From Porphyromonadaceae bacterium (GTDB lineage Bacteria > Bacteroidota > Bacteroidia > Bacteroidales > Porphyromonadaceae): a DNA stretch of 64,000 nt. Below the pieces are notes generated by a model. It saw only the letters and a program-made list of their open reading frames with translations, was not told the origin of the DNA and ran no database searches. The number at the start of each line of letters is the position of its first letter. Within the stretch, counting starts at the first letter, position 1. Shown one piece after another: positions 45,418 to 53,680 of the stretch. The stretch spans positions 1 to 64,000 of the forward strand of contig JAUMYQ010000008.1 in NCBI GenBank assembly GCA_030528555.1, read 5' to 3'. Both the position numbers and the translations under genes were made by a program.

Positions 45418-45564
45418 CTGTCCCTAGAATTAGGTATTTTGGACTGAAATAGAGGGGGAGAGCTTGGGAGCGAAGAGGGAGATGTTTTGGAGAAATGGAT
45501 GTACTTTGCTGTGGTTTTTTAAGTGATTGATTTGTAGCGACTAATGGTATGTCCTCATCGGTTC

Positions 45565-45656
45565 GAAAAATCTTCGGGAACTTTTGAAAAAATCTTCCCG
45601 AACTTTTTCCAAAAAGTTCGGGAACTCCGAGAAAAAAGTTCGGGAACATTTTTTCA
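45565..45656 (+). repeat. 22-bp-period repeat, copy D (last box missing)
   Basis: Boxes CTTCGGGAAC, CTTCCCGAAC, GTTCGGGAAC and GTTCGGGAAC start at 45572, 45594, 45616 and 45638, exactly 22 bases apart. Sequence then breaks after the T-run of spacer 4, so box 5 is lost. The copy is otherwise nearly identical to A and F. It lies upstream of the decayed BACON-like gene and before the second sugar transferase promoter; no intact gene is supported in 44967-46084. Confidence 0.88.
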
Positions 45657-45869
45657 AAATACAGGGTTTCTTTCTAACATGCTTGAATTTAATGGATTAG
45701 GTGTGCTCGATCTTGGTTGGTAGATTACGCTGATGATGCAAGCCGATTTTGCCGTCTTGCGATGTAATATTAGTTAGGTGAGTGGGGATGCCTTTGGAGT
45801 AGCATTTGATAAGGAGGGTGGAGAGATGCGGGGAACAAAGAGCGATGAAAATAGGGCGTTAGGGCTGCT

Positions 45870-45901
45870 TTTGTGCATATCGGCTAGAGTAAATAAATTT
45901 G
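45870..45901 (+). promoter_or_regulatory. Predicted promoter of the sugar transferase/ClC operon
   Basis: TTTG (45870-45873), a 20-base spacer, and TAAATTTG (45894-45901). The expected transcript starts near 45907 and has a leader of about 180 bases before the sugar transferase gene. Confidence 0.55.
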
Positions 45902-46084
45902 TGAGGATTATTGTACAGCAAGAATACCATTACTTAGAGACACTTGTATTGGTTACGTGCTGAGGGGGCGCATCGCTCGTAGGGGATGCCTCTCTGGTTT
46001 GCTGTCTCACTCTGCCAGATCTGCTCAATCTGCTGATGGTATCGGATCGGAGAAGGTTGTAGATCGAGTATTTTACCCATATAA

Positions 46085-47503
46085 ATGAGTCGCTTGTGGC
46101 TGTATCGGTGGGCCTATATTATCACCGACCTGGTCTGTACGCTCGGAGCGTGGACGCTCTTCAACCAGCTGCGCTATCACATAGAGCAGCTAGCTGATCG
46201 CTCTGAGAGCTTATGGGCCTATCTCTTATTGCCCAATACACTGCTCTCAACCCTAGGAGTAGTAGTGAGCGCAGTGGTGATATATAGTTTATCGGGATAC
46301 TACAATAAGCCTTATGCTAAGAGTCGAATGGTCGACTTGGTGGCTAGTCTCTGCTCGGCATTGATACTTTCGCTTGTCATATTTCTCGGCATTGTTAGTG
46401 ATGACGCGATGCCCTCGACTAGCCTCTATCTGAGGGTTTATCTAGCTCTGATAGCTTGCCTCTTCGTACTGCTGTACATGGGGAGAGCTTGTATGACACT
46501 CTATTTGCTCAGGCGCTCTATGAGGGTTGGTCATAAGCGTAGGGTATTGCTTGTTGAGCAGGGGAGTATTGGGCGAGTTGTAGGGGCATGGCTAGAGGGA
46601 GAGGGGCGGATGCACCTGGTTGGGCGTGTAGCTCTGCCAGAGGATGCAGAGGGCAGTATCCGTGAGTTTGAACCAGCCATGTGGTCAGCACTCATTGGGC
46701 GCATCCATTACTTGGCCAGAGAAGAGCGAGCCGAAGAGCTGGTTATTGCTACTACTAGTTGTGACTTCTCTGTCATTAGTCAGCTGCTCTATGCGCTCTA
46801 TACGCTTGGACTATCTATCCGCCTTTCGCCTAGATCTATCCCCTATGTTGGGGCTAAGCTGCGTGTCTCTAGTATGCTAGGGGAGCCACTGGTGGAGGTT
46901 ACGGCCTGCAATATGAGCGAATCTTCGCAAAATATTAAATGGCTTGCCGATAGGGTCCTTTCGTTCGTGGGGTTAATTCTGCTCAGTCCTCTCTTGCTCT
47001 ACATTGCCTATCGTGTGTGGAGCAGCTCCAAGGGTGGGGTTCTTTACCGACAGGAGCGTGTCGGCTATCGTGGCCGTCCATTTGTTATTTATAAGTTTCG
47101 CTCGATGTATCCCGATGCCGAGGCCAAGGGACCTCAGTTAAGTAGGCATGGCGATGAGCGTATCACGCCCTGGGGACGCGTCATGCGGCAGTATCGGCTC
47201 GATGAGCTACCGCAGCTATGGAATGTGCTGTGTGGTGACATGTCTCTCGTTGGCCCTCGTCCCGAGCGTGCCTACTATATCGATCAGCTCATGCCCCTTG
47301 CTCCACAGCTCTGCCTCTTGCACAACGTGCGCCCAGGCATTACGAGTTGGGCCATGGTGCGCTATGGCTATGCCAGCAGCCTCGAGGAGATGCAGGAGCG
47401 TATGGCATATGACTTCCTTTATTATGAAAACATGTCGCTTCGGCTCGATATACTCACTCTATTCTACACGGTACAAACTATAGTTAAAGGTAAGGGCAAA
47501 TGA
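46085..47503 (+). CDS. Undecaprenyl-phosphate sugar phosphotransferase, WbaP/WcaJ-type
   Basis: 472 residues with the full polyprenyl glycosylphosphotransferase layout: about four N-terminal membrane helices (residues 10-130), a central CoA-binding-like cytosolic domain (about 145-280), then the catalytic part with a membrane hairpin, RQERVGYRGRPFVIYKFRSM, LDELPQLWNVLCGDMS (catalytic Asp-Glu) and VGPRPERAYYIDQL. Starts a lipid-linked glycan by adding a sugar 1-phosphate to undecaprenyl phosphate. A minimal paralogue lies at 36734-37324, so two distinct initiation events are likely. Its stop overlaps the ClC start by 4 bases. Confidence 0.93.
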   Translation: MSRLWLYRWAYIITDLVCTLGAWTLFNQLRYHIEQLADRSESLWAYLLLPNTLLSTLGVVVSAVVIYSLSGYYNKPYAKSRMVDLVASLCSALILSLVIFLGIVSDDAMPSTSLYLRVYLALIACLFVLLYMGRACMTLYLLRRSMRVGHKRRVLLVEQGSIGRVVGAWLEGEGRMHLVGRVALPEDAEGSIREFEPAMWSALIGRIHYLAREERAEELVIATTSCDFSVISQLLYALYTLGLSIRLSPRSIPYVGAKLRVSSMLGEPLVEVTACNMSESSQNIKWLADRVLSFVGLILLSPLLLYIAYRVWSSSKGGVLYRQERVGYRGRPFVIYKFRSMYPDAEAKGPQLSRHGDERITPWGRVMRQYRLDELPQLWNVLCGDMSLVGPRPERAYYIDQLMPLAPQLCLLHNVRPGITSWAMVRYGYASSLEEMQERMAYDFLYYENMSLRLDILTLFYTVQTIVKGKGK

Positions 47504-49296
47504 CGACAGCCAAAGAGCATCTTCGGTATCACCTGGATAAGGTTATTCGATGGAGGGAGCGCAATATTAGTGAGCGGTACTTCATCTTACTGCTGAGTTT
47601 GGCCATTGGAGTTACGATGGCTCTGCTCTCAACGTTGCTCAAGTATGTCATCCACCTACTTGAGCATGTACTTACTCAGGGCATTCAGGGACGAAGCTAT
47701 CTCTACTTGTTGCTCCCTGCTGTGGGTATCCTGCTAAGTGGCATCTTTGTGCGCTACCTACTCAGGGATGACATTAGCCATGGTGTGACGAAGGTACTAA
47801 GCTCTATATCCCAGCGTAAGGGGCGTATCAAGCCCCACAATACGTGGTCTTCTCTACTGGCCTCAGCCATTACTATTGGTTTTGGAGGCTCCGTAGGGGC
47901 AGAGTCGCCCATCGTGATGACGGGTGCAGCTATTGGGTCTAACTTCGGTCGGGTATTTCGTCTAGAGCACCGAAATCTGATGCTGCTCATTGGTTGCGGT
48001 GTGGCAGGTGCTCTTGGAGGTATTTTCAAGGCCCCCATTACGGGGCTGGTCTTCGTCATTGAGGTACTGCTGCTCGACCTTACCATGGCCTCTGTTCTGC
48101 CACTCTTGATTAGCTCGGTATCTGCTGCCTCGGTGAGCTATATGTTTTCGGGTGGAGAGAGCTTGTTTCGCTTTACCTTCACTGAGGCGGTTCGGCTAGA
48201 GCGCTTCCCAATGATCATTTTGCTTGGGGTCATTTGTGGGTTGATGGCACTGTTCTTCTCCAAGACGATGTTTCGCCTGGAGGGTAAGCTCAAGAGCGTG
48301 GATGGCTATCCGCTACGTTATCTTATTTCTGCCCTTATTCTTAGTCTGCTTATCTTCCTATTTCCTCCACTCTATGGAGAGGGATATAGCACTATCAACT
48401 TGCTGCTCAGTGGTCAGTACGGCTCGCTGCTTGGTGGTAGTCTTCTGGAGGCCTTCTCGGGGTCGTTCTGGGTCGTCTTTGGCTTCCTTCTCCTAACGGT
48501 CCTTCTCAAGGTGTTTGCCTCTGTCTCGACAAACTCAGGCGGTGGCTGTGGAGGGCTATTTGCGCCAACGCTCTTTGTGGGAGCAATCACGGGCTTCCTC
48601 TTTGCTTTCATCACTAACTATTTGCCCATGGTGCGGATGTACCTGCCTAGTAAGAACTATGTCCTGCTCGGTATGGCAGGGTTGATGGCAGCCGTGATGC
48701 ACGCGCCCCTAACAGGGGTCTTTCTCATTGCGGAGCTATCAGGTGGCTATAACCTATTCTTGCCTTTGATGCTTGTTTCTATTACGGCCTTTGCTACAAT
48801 TCGTATCTTTATGCCGCATAGCATCTATTCTCTACGTTTGGCCGAGCAAGGTAAGCTACTTACTCACCACAAGGATGCCGCAGTCCTTACGCTTATGAAT
48901 GTGGATCATGTCTTGGAGACCGATTTTCAGGTTGTGCACCCAGAGATGAACCTCGGGGATCTTGTGCGAGTTATCTCCATTAGTCACCGAAATTCGTTCC
49001 CTGTTCTTGACCAAGGAGGTGCACTCATTGGTATCGTAGAGCTAGACAATATCCGCAATATCATGTTTCGTCCCGAGCTATATGAGCGATACAGTGTACG
49101 GCGTATCATGATAGCCCCAGAGGTCAAGCTTCGTGCCTCAATGCCAATGTTACGCATTATGCAGATTTTTGACGAGTGTAAGGCCTGGAAGCTTCCCGTG
49201 GTCGATGATGAGGGCCTGTACCTTGGTTTTATTTCTAAGAGTAAGATATTCAATAGCTACCGCGAGGTGCTCAACGAAACCTTTATTGGAGACTAA
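47500..49296 (+). CDS. ClC-family chloride transporter with C-terminal CBS pair
   Basis: 598 residues. About 11 membrane segments (residues 25-440) carry the ClC ion-binding motifs: DDISHGV in place of GSGIP, GSVGAESPIV in place of GKEGP with the gating Glu retained, and GGCGGLFAPTLFVG in place of GxFxP. Retention of that Glu is typical of H+/Cl- exchangers. The cytoplasmic end (about 465-590) has two CBS domains (HRNSFPVLDQGG and AWKLPVVDDEGLYLG) that may bind nucleotides. Start overlaps the upstream sugar transferase stop (ATGA), an unusual pairing without known functional reason. Confidence 0.93.
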   Translation: MTTAKEHLRYHLDKVIRWRERNISERYFILLLSLAIGVTMALLSTLLKYVIHLLEHVLTQGIQGRSYLYLLLPAVGILLSGIFVRYLLRDDISHGVTKVLSSISQRKGRIKPHNTWSSLLASAITIGFGGSVGAESPIVMTGAAIGSNFGRVFRLEHRNLMLLIGCGVAGALGGIFKAPITGLVFVIEVLLLDLTMASVLPLLISSVSAASVSYMFSGGESLFRFTFTEAVRLERFPMIILLGVICGLMALFFSKTMFRLEGKLKSVDGYPLRYLISALILSLLIFLFPPLYGEGYSTINLLLSGQYGSLLGGSLLEAFSGSFWVVFGFLLLTVLLKVFASVSTNSGGGCGGLFAPTLFVGAITGFLFAFITNYLPMVRMYLPSKNYVLLGMAGLMAAVMHAPLTGVFLIAELSGGYNLFLPLMLVSITAFATIRIFMPHSIYSLRLAEQGKLLTHHKDAAVLTLMNVDHVLETDFQVVHPEMNLGDLVRVISISHRNSFPVLDQGGALIGIVELDNIRNIMFRPELYERYSVRRIMIAPEVKLRASMPMLRIMQIFDECKAWKLPVVDDEGLYLGFISKSKIFNSYREVLNETFIGD

Positions 49297-49318
49297 GCTC
49301 CGAGACAGTAAAGCAGTA

Positions 49319-50278
49319 ATGATGAAGACAGTCAAAGAAAATTTTGGGATAGTTTATATGGCAACGGCAGACTTTGCCCTCCCCTCTCTTGAGGCCCTTA
49401 TAGAGGGTGGCTACAATGTCCAAGCTGTTGTGACGATGCCTGATAAGCCTGCTGGTCGAGGCATGAAGCTCCAGGCAAGCAACATTAAGAAGTACGCCCA
49501 GAGTGTAGGGATTGAGGTTTTGCAGCCCGAGAGGTTGCGTGATGAGGCTTTCGTTGCTCGTCTTAGGGAGCTTGCTCCAGACTTGGGTATTGTGGTAGCT
49601 TTCCGAATGCTGCCCGAGGTGGTGTGGAGCCTGCCACGCCTAGGTACAATCAATCTGCATGGCTCTCTGTTGCCAAGATACCGAGGTGCTGCACCCATAC
49701 ATTGGGCTGTGATGAGTGGTGACGAAGTGACGGGGGTGACGACCTTTCAGCTCAAGCATGAGTTAGATATGGGAGATATTCTTCAGCAGGCCGAGCTGAT
49801 TATACCCTATACAGCTACAACAGGGCAGATCCACGATGAGATGAAGTATTTGGGAGCTCGGGTGCTGTGCCAGACAGTAGATGATATTATGTCTGGGCAG
49901 GCCGTGGCACGCCCTCAGACGGCTCTCGATATTGTCCCAAGCGTAGCGCCTAAGCTCACGAAGGAGAATACAAAAATCGATTGGGGACGCCCCACGACCG
50001 ATCTGTACAACTTCGTGCGTGGTCTTTGTCCCTATCCATCGGCTTGGACGGAGCTGCTTATCCCAGGGCAAGGTAAGGCCGTAGTACTCAAGGTGCATGC
50101 CGCGGAGCCTTTGCCTTCTGGGGCTGAGCATAGGGGCTTGCCTACAGGTACGGTGCTCATCACGGGCAAGAATAGCCTTGATGTGGTCTGCTCGGACGGC
50201 ATCTTGCGGCTCTTGCAAGTTCAGCCAGCAGGCAAGAGGTCCATGTCTGCTGAGGCGTACCTCAATGGTCTTCGCTAG
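49319..50278 (+). CDS. fmt: Methionyl-tRNA formyltransferase
   Basis: Formylates initiator Met-tRNA with 10-formyl-tetrahydrofolate. 319 residues from the first of two adjacent ATGs (49319 or 49322), the usual length. The catalytic domain has VTMPDKPAGRGMKLQ, TINLHGSLLPRYRGAAPIHW (Asn and His of the active site) and LDMGDIL (the Asp). The C-terminal OB-like tRNA-binding domain ends around VQPAGKRSMSAEAYLNG. A longer frame starting at 49133 overlaps the ClC gene and is rejected. It lies 22 bases downstream of the ClC gene, so co-transcription is likely. Confidence 0.96.
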   Translation: MMKTVKENFGIVYMATADFALPSLEALIEGGYNVQAVVTMPDKPAGRGMKLQASNIKKYAQSVGIEVLQPERLRDEAFVARLRELAPDLGIVVAFRMLPEVVWSLPRLGTINLHGSLLPRYRGAAPIHWAVMSGDEVTGVTTFQLKHELDMGDILQQAELIIPYTATTGQIHDEMKYLGARVLCQTVDDIMSGQAVARPQTALDIVPSVAPKLTKENTKIDWGRPTTDLYNFVRGLCPYPSAWTELLIPGQGKAVVLKVHAAEPLPSGAEHRGLPTGTVLITGKNSLDVVCSDGILRLLQVQPAGKRSMSAEAYLNGLR

Positions 50279-50309
50279 AATTTAAGTATCCATTTAATAA
50301 CTAATCAGT

Positions 50310-52439
50310 ATGTACTCAATGATCAAACGAATGTTAGTCCTGGGTTGTACCGTCCTTGCTCTGGGCGGAACGGCCAAGGCGGACAAAGGGATGTGGCTCC
50401 TCAATGAGCTGTCTCAGGAAAACTTGGAGCAGATGAAGGAACTAGGCTTCCAGCTAACGCCCGACTCGCTCTATAGTCTCAGCAAGCCTAGTGTGGCAAG
50501 CTCGGTAGTCATTTTTGGCCGAGGATGTACGGGCGTGACGGTCTCTGGTGAAGGGCTCATCATGACCAACCATCATTGTGGCTTTGATGCCATCCAGAGT
50601 CAGTCTTCAGTAGATCACGACTATTTGCGTGATGGCTTTGTATCTCAGACTTTCGCACAAGAACTTCCTATCGAGGGGCTAGAGGTACGCTATCTAAACG
50701 CCATCAAGGATGTGACGGCAGATATCCTCACGGCTCTCAATAATCCCAAGGATGAAGCAGACCGCATAGCTCAAATTCAGAAGATTACTGAGGCGATGAT
50801 CAAGGCTGAGAACAAGAAGCTCAAGAATGCTCAAAAAGAGGTGGTTATTCGCTCCTACTATGCAGGTAACAAGTACTATATGGTTACCTATGATGTGTAC
50901 AGCGATGTACGACTTGTTTTCGCTCCTCCTAGTTCGGTTGGGAAGTTCGGTGGTGATACGGACAACTGGATGTGGCCACGTCATACGGGTGATTTCGCAG
51001 TCTTCCGTGTATATGCAGGTAAGGGCAATAAGCCTGCTCGCTATGCTAAGACGAACGTGCCGATGAAGCCTAAGTATTTTGCGTCTGTATCTGTCCAGGG
51101 CTACAAGAAAGGTGACTATGCGATGACCATCGGTTTCCCTGGTTCTACCGAGCGTTACATCCCTTCTTGGGGTATTGAAAACCGTATGGAGAATGAAAAT
51201 GCTCCCCGTATCGAGGTGCGAGGTATCAAGCAAGGCATCTGGCGTGAGGCGATGGACGTAGACCAAGCTACACGTATCAAATATGCCAGCAAGTATGCCT
51301 ATAGCTCCAATTATTGGAAGAACTCTATCGGAATGAATCGTGGTATTAAGAACCTCAAGGTGCTGGAGCGTAAGGCTGCAGAGGAAGTCGCTTTCGGTAG
51401 CTGGGCCAAGGGGACAGAGTATGAGGGAGTACTTGCAGACCTGGAGGCGGCTTATAAAGGCTATGGTACGGACAATCGTCAGTTTACATACCTTGTGGAG
51501 ACAATGATCCGTGGTACAGAGATTGTAAGTATTGGCCAAGATGTATTGGCCATTCTTGGTCTGAAGGGTAAGGAGCGCGAGGAGGCCATTGAGGAGCTCA
51601 AGGTAACCTATAAAGATTACTTGCCTAGCCTCGATAGCAAGGTGTTGCCAGCAATGCTAGAGCTTGTACGTAAGCACCTGCCCCAGGCCGTGAGTAAGCA
51701 TATCTTGGGGGATGTGGATACTGTTTTTGGTGGTGATTATAGGGCCTATACCGAGGCACTCTTTGCCCAAACTGTTCTTGTTGATGAGGATAGGTTGATG
51801 AAGATACTTGCTCAGAAAGATGCCGAGGAGAAGCTCATGGGTGACCCCGCCCTCTCTCTTGCCGCCAACACGATGTTTGTCTTACAGCAGCTGCATGGCA
51901 GTCTGGCGGAGGCTCGTCGGCAGATCGCTCGAGGCAATCGTCTCTATTTCGCTGGCCGTCAAAAGATGGATCCTAAGCGTCCTATGCCTAGCGATGCCAA
52001 CTTTACGATGCGTCTTAGCTACGGTTCTATCAGTGGTTATAGCCCAAGTGATGCTGTGGAGTACGATTACTTCACCACGCCTCGTGGCATCCTTGAGAAG
52101 TACACACCTGGATCTACGGAGTTTGACCTTAAGGGAGACTTCCTTGCTCTCGTACAGAAGGCCGACTGGGGACGTTGGGCAGATAAGAGTGGCAAGATGC
52201 ACGTGGCTTTCCTCTCCAACAACGACATCACGGGTGGTAACTCGGGTAGCCCTGTCTTCGATAAGAATGGTCGTGTGATCGGTCTTGCCTTCGACGGTAA
52301 CTGGGAGGCTATGAGTGGAGACATAGAGTTTGAACCAGCCTTACAGCGTACTATTTCTGTGGATATTCGCTATGTTCTCTTCGTCATTGAGCAGTGGGGT
52401 AAGTGCTCACGTCTCATTAAGGAGTTAGATTTGCGCTAA
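50310..52439 (+). CDS. dpp7: S46-family dipeptidyl-peptidase (DPP7-type)
   Basis: 709 residues, periplasmic or surface serine exopeptidase that releases dipeptides from peptides, supplying amino acids to proteolytic bacteria. Signal peptide about 1-24 (ending GTAKAD). S46 features: catalytic His89 in LIMTNHHCGF, the FGGDTDNWMWPRHTGDF block with the catalytic Asp, and the Ser in DITGGNSGSPVFDKNG. The residue 18 after that Ser is Gly (LAFDGNWEAM), as in DPP7, which prefers hydrophobic P1 residues; DPP11, specific for Asp/Glu, has Arg there. Single gene, 31 bases after fmt, with the diverged repeat copy E immediately downstream. Confidence 0.93.
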   Translation: MYSMIKRMLVLGCTVLALGGTAKADKGMWLLNELSQENLEQMKELGFQLTPDSLYSLSKPSVASSVVIFGRGCTGVTVSGEGLIMTNHHCGFDAIQSQSSVDHDYLRDGFVSQTFAQELPIEGLEVRYLNAIKDVTADILTALNNPKDEADRIAQIQKITEAMIKAENKKLKNAQKEVVIRSYYAGNKYYMVTYDVYSDVRLVFAPPSSVGKFGGDTDNWMWPRHTGDFAVFRVYAGKGNKPARYAKTNVPMKPKYFASVSVQGYKKGDYAMTIGFPGSTERYIPSWGIENRMENENAPRIEVRGIKQGIWREAMDVDQATRIKYASKYAYSSNYWKNSIGMNRGIKNLKVLERKAAEEVAFGSWAKGTEYEGVLADLEAAYKGYGTDNRQFTYLVETMIRGTEIVSIGQDVLAILGLKGKEREEAIEELKVTYKDYLPSLDSKVLPAMLELVRKHLPQAVSKHILGDVDTVFGGDYRAYTEALFAQTVLVDEDRLMKILAQKDAEEKLMGDPALSLAANTMFVLQQLHGSLAEARRQIARGNRLYFAGRQKMDPKRPMPSDANFTMRLSYGSISGYSPSDAVEYDYFTTPRGILEKYTPGSTEFDLKGDFLALVQKADWGRWADKSGKMHVAFLSNNDITGGNSGSPVFDKNGRVIGLAFDGNWEAMSGDIEFEPALQRTISVDIRYVLFVIEQWGKCSRLIKELDLR

Positions 52440-52461
52440 GAGGCGAAAAGCTTTGTGATAG

Positions 52462-52548
52462 CCCGAAAAATATCCCCCAGACTTTTCTAAGTCTTCGGGA
52501 GTGTTTTTCAAATGTTCGGGGAAATCGACAACGATTTTCCCGAACATT
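52462..52548 (+). repeat. 22-bp-period repeat, copy E (strongly diverged)
   Basis: Box-like elements CTTCGGGAGT (52493), GTTCGGGGAA (52514) and TTTCCCGAAC (52536) keep 21- and 22-base spacing, and a degraded box lies near 52472. Two hairpins are clear: CCCGAA...TTCGGG with inner AGACTT/AAGTCT (52462-52499) and AATGTTCGGG...CCCGAACATT (52511-52548, 17 bp with one G-T pair). It starts 23 bases after the dpp7 stop, so it may act as that gene's terminator. Confidence 0.6.
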
Positions 52549-52618
52549 CTCTTGTCTGACCTCTAAGTTGTCTTTTATCCATGGAATGTACCTTTTGATA
52601 AGAGAGACACTCACAGTC

Positions 52619-52647
52619 TTTGATGATGTGGATTCATCGTAAATTTG
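52619..52647 (+). promoter_or_regulatory. Predicted promoter upstream of coaX with a long leader
   Basis: TTTG (52619-52622), 17-base spacer, TAAATTTG (52640-52647). A transcript from near 52653 would carry a leader of about 250 bases. A second -7-like box, TATCTTTG, begins near 52766 but lacks a -33 partner. A 19-codon frame (52663-52722) and several weak stems lie in the leader; I support no gene in 52549-52906. Confidence 0.5.
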
Positions 52648-52906
52648 CCGTTGCAAACGATAATGAGTATTCGGATGAGATATCGTAGCAGGTTACTTTC
52701 AAGATGTTATTTGAAACTGTAGTGTGTGCATTTTGCTACAGTGAGGCATGTATTAGGCGATTATGGTTTATCTTTGTGCCTTGGTCGAGCTAGTCGCTCT
52801 CGGTAGAGGACAATAACCCTCTAGGGATAGATGTTTTAACCTATGAGCGAGAGGGGGATCGTGAGCTGAGCCTCGGGAAGCATCGACTGGCTAAATATAT
52901 AGCATA

Positions 52907-53680
52907 GTGAACTTAGTAATTGACCAAGGCAATACGGTCTGCAAAATTGCGGTGTTCGATGAGGAGGGGCGGTTAGAGGTCGCACAAACTGTCGAACGCC
53001 TCACGACCGACACTGTGAAGGCATGGCTCAAGCGGTACGTCGCCTCGGCTATAATATATAGTAGTGTAGGTCCTTGTGAGGACGATGCGCTTACTTTGCT
53101 TCGGACAGAGCGTCCCGACCTTGTGGAGCTCGGTGCCACGACACCTGTGCCACTGAGTCTGGACTACGATAGGCGTACGCTCGGGAGTGATAGGCTTGCC
53201 GCTGCTGTTGGTGCCTCGCTGCGCCTAGGAGACAGTGAGCGTGAGGTACTCATCATAGATGCTGGCACGGCCATTACCTATGAGTGGATAGATGCTGAGG
53301 GTATCTATCGAGGTGGCAACATTTCTCCGGGGGCATATCTTCGGCTTCGAGGGTTACATCACTTTACGAGCCGCTTACCACTCATTACGGAGTTGAATCC
53401 TGAGATAATGGATGTGACTTTTGGTTGTAATACAGAGGAGGCGATGGTGGTGGGCGTGCTCTCTGGGTTAGTGCACGAGGTTGAGGGGTATATTCGCTCT
53501 TTGCGAGGACGATCTCCCGAGGCTTTAGTCCTGCTTACTGGTGGAGACGCTGAGCTTATAGTCTCTCGGGTGCGTGAGCCTTTGGTGCTTGCACCCGATT
53601 TGGTCCTTGAGGGACTAAACTACATATTAGAATACAATAAAGACTATGTTGCATCGAATAATATGGGCTGCCCGAGGTAG
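52907..53680 (+). CDS. coaX: Type III pantothenate kinase
   Basis: First step of CoA synthesis: phosphorylates pantothenate with ATP, needs a monovalent cation and is not feedback-inhibited. 257 residues, starting at a GTG that gives the expected MNLVIDQGNT; the DQGNT phosphate-binding motif is within the first ten residues, as in CoaX. Other features are LIIDAGTAITYEW and FGCNTEEAMVVGVLSG. The 3' end overlaps the following gene by 35 bases in another frame. The order coaX, outer membrane protein, TPR protein, lptC, CNNM protein is recurrent in Bacteroidota. Confidence 0.94.
   Translation: MNLVIDQGNTVCKIAVFDEEGRLEVAQTVERLTTDTVKAWLKRYVASAIIYSSVGPCEDDALTLLRTERPDLVELGATTPVPLSLDYDRRTLGSDRLAAAVGASLRLGDSEREVLIIDAGTAITYEWIDAEGIYRGGNISPGAYLRLRGLHHFTSRLPLITELNPEIMDVTFGCNTEEAMVVGVLSGLVHEVEGYIRSLRGRSPEALVLLTGGDAELIVSRVREPLVLAPDLVLEGLNYILEYNKDYVASNNMGCPR

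Noticed and set aside
45778..45963. 61-codon frame upstream of the second sugar transferase
   Set aside because: Begins with GTG, overlaps a predicted promoter and has no recognisable features.
50694..51539. 281-codon frame antisense to dpp7
   Set aside because: Shadow of a strongly coding gene on the other strand; Cys/His/Ile-rich composition with no domain.
50310..52439. Call as DPP11
   Set aside because: The Arg that defines DPP11 specificity is Gly in this sequence.
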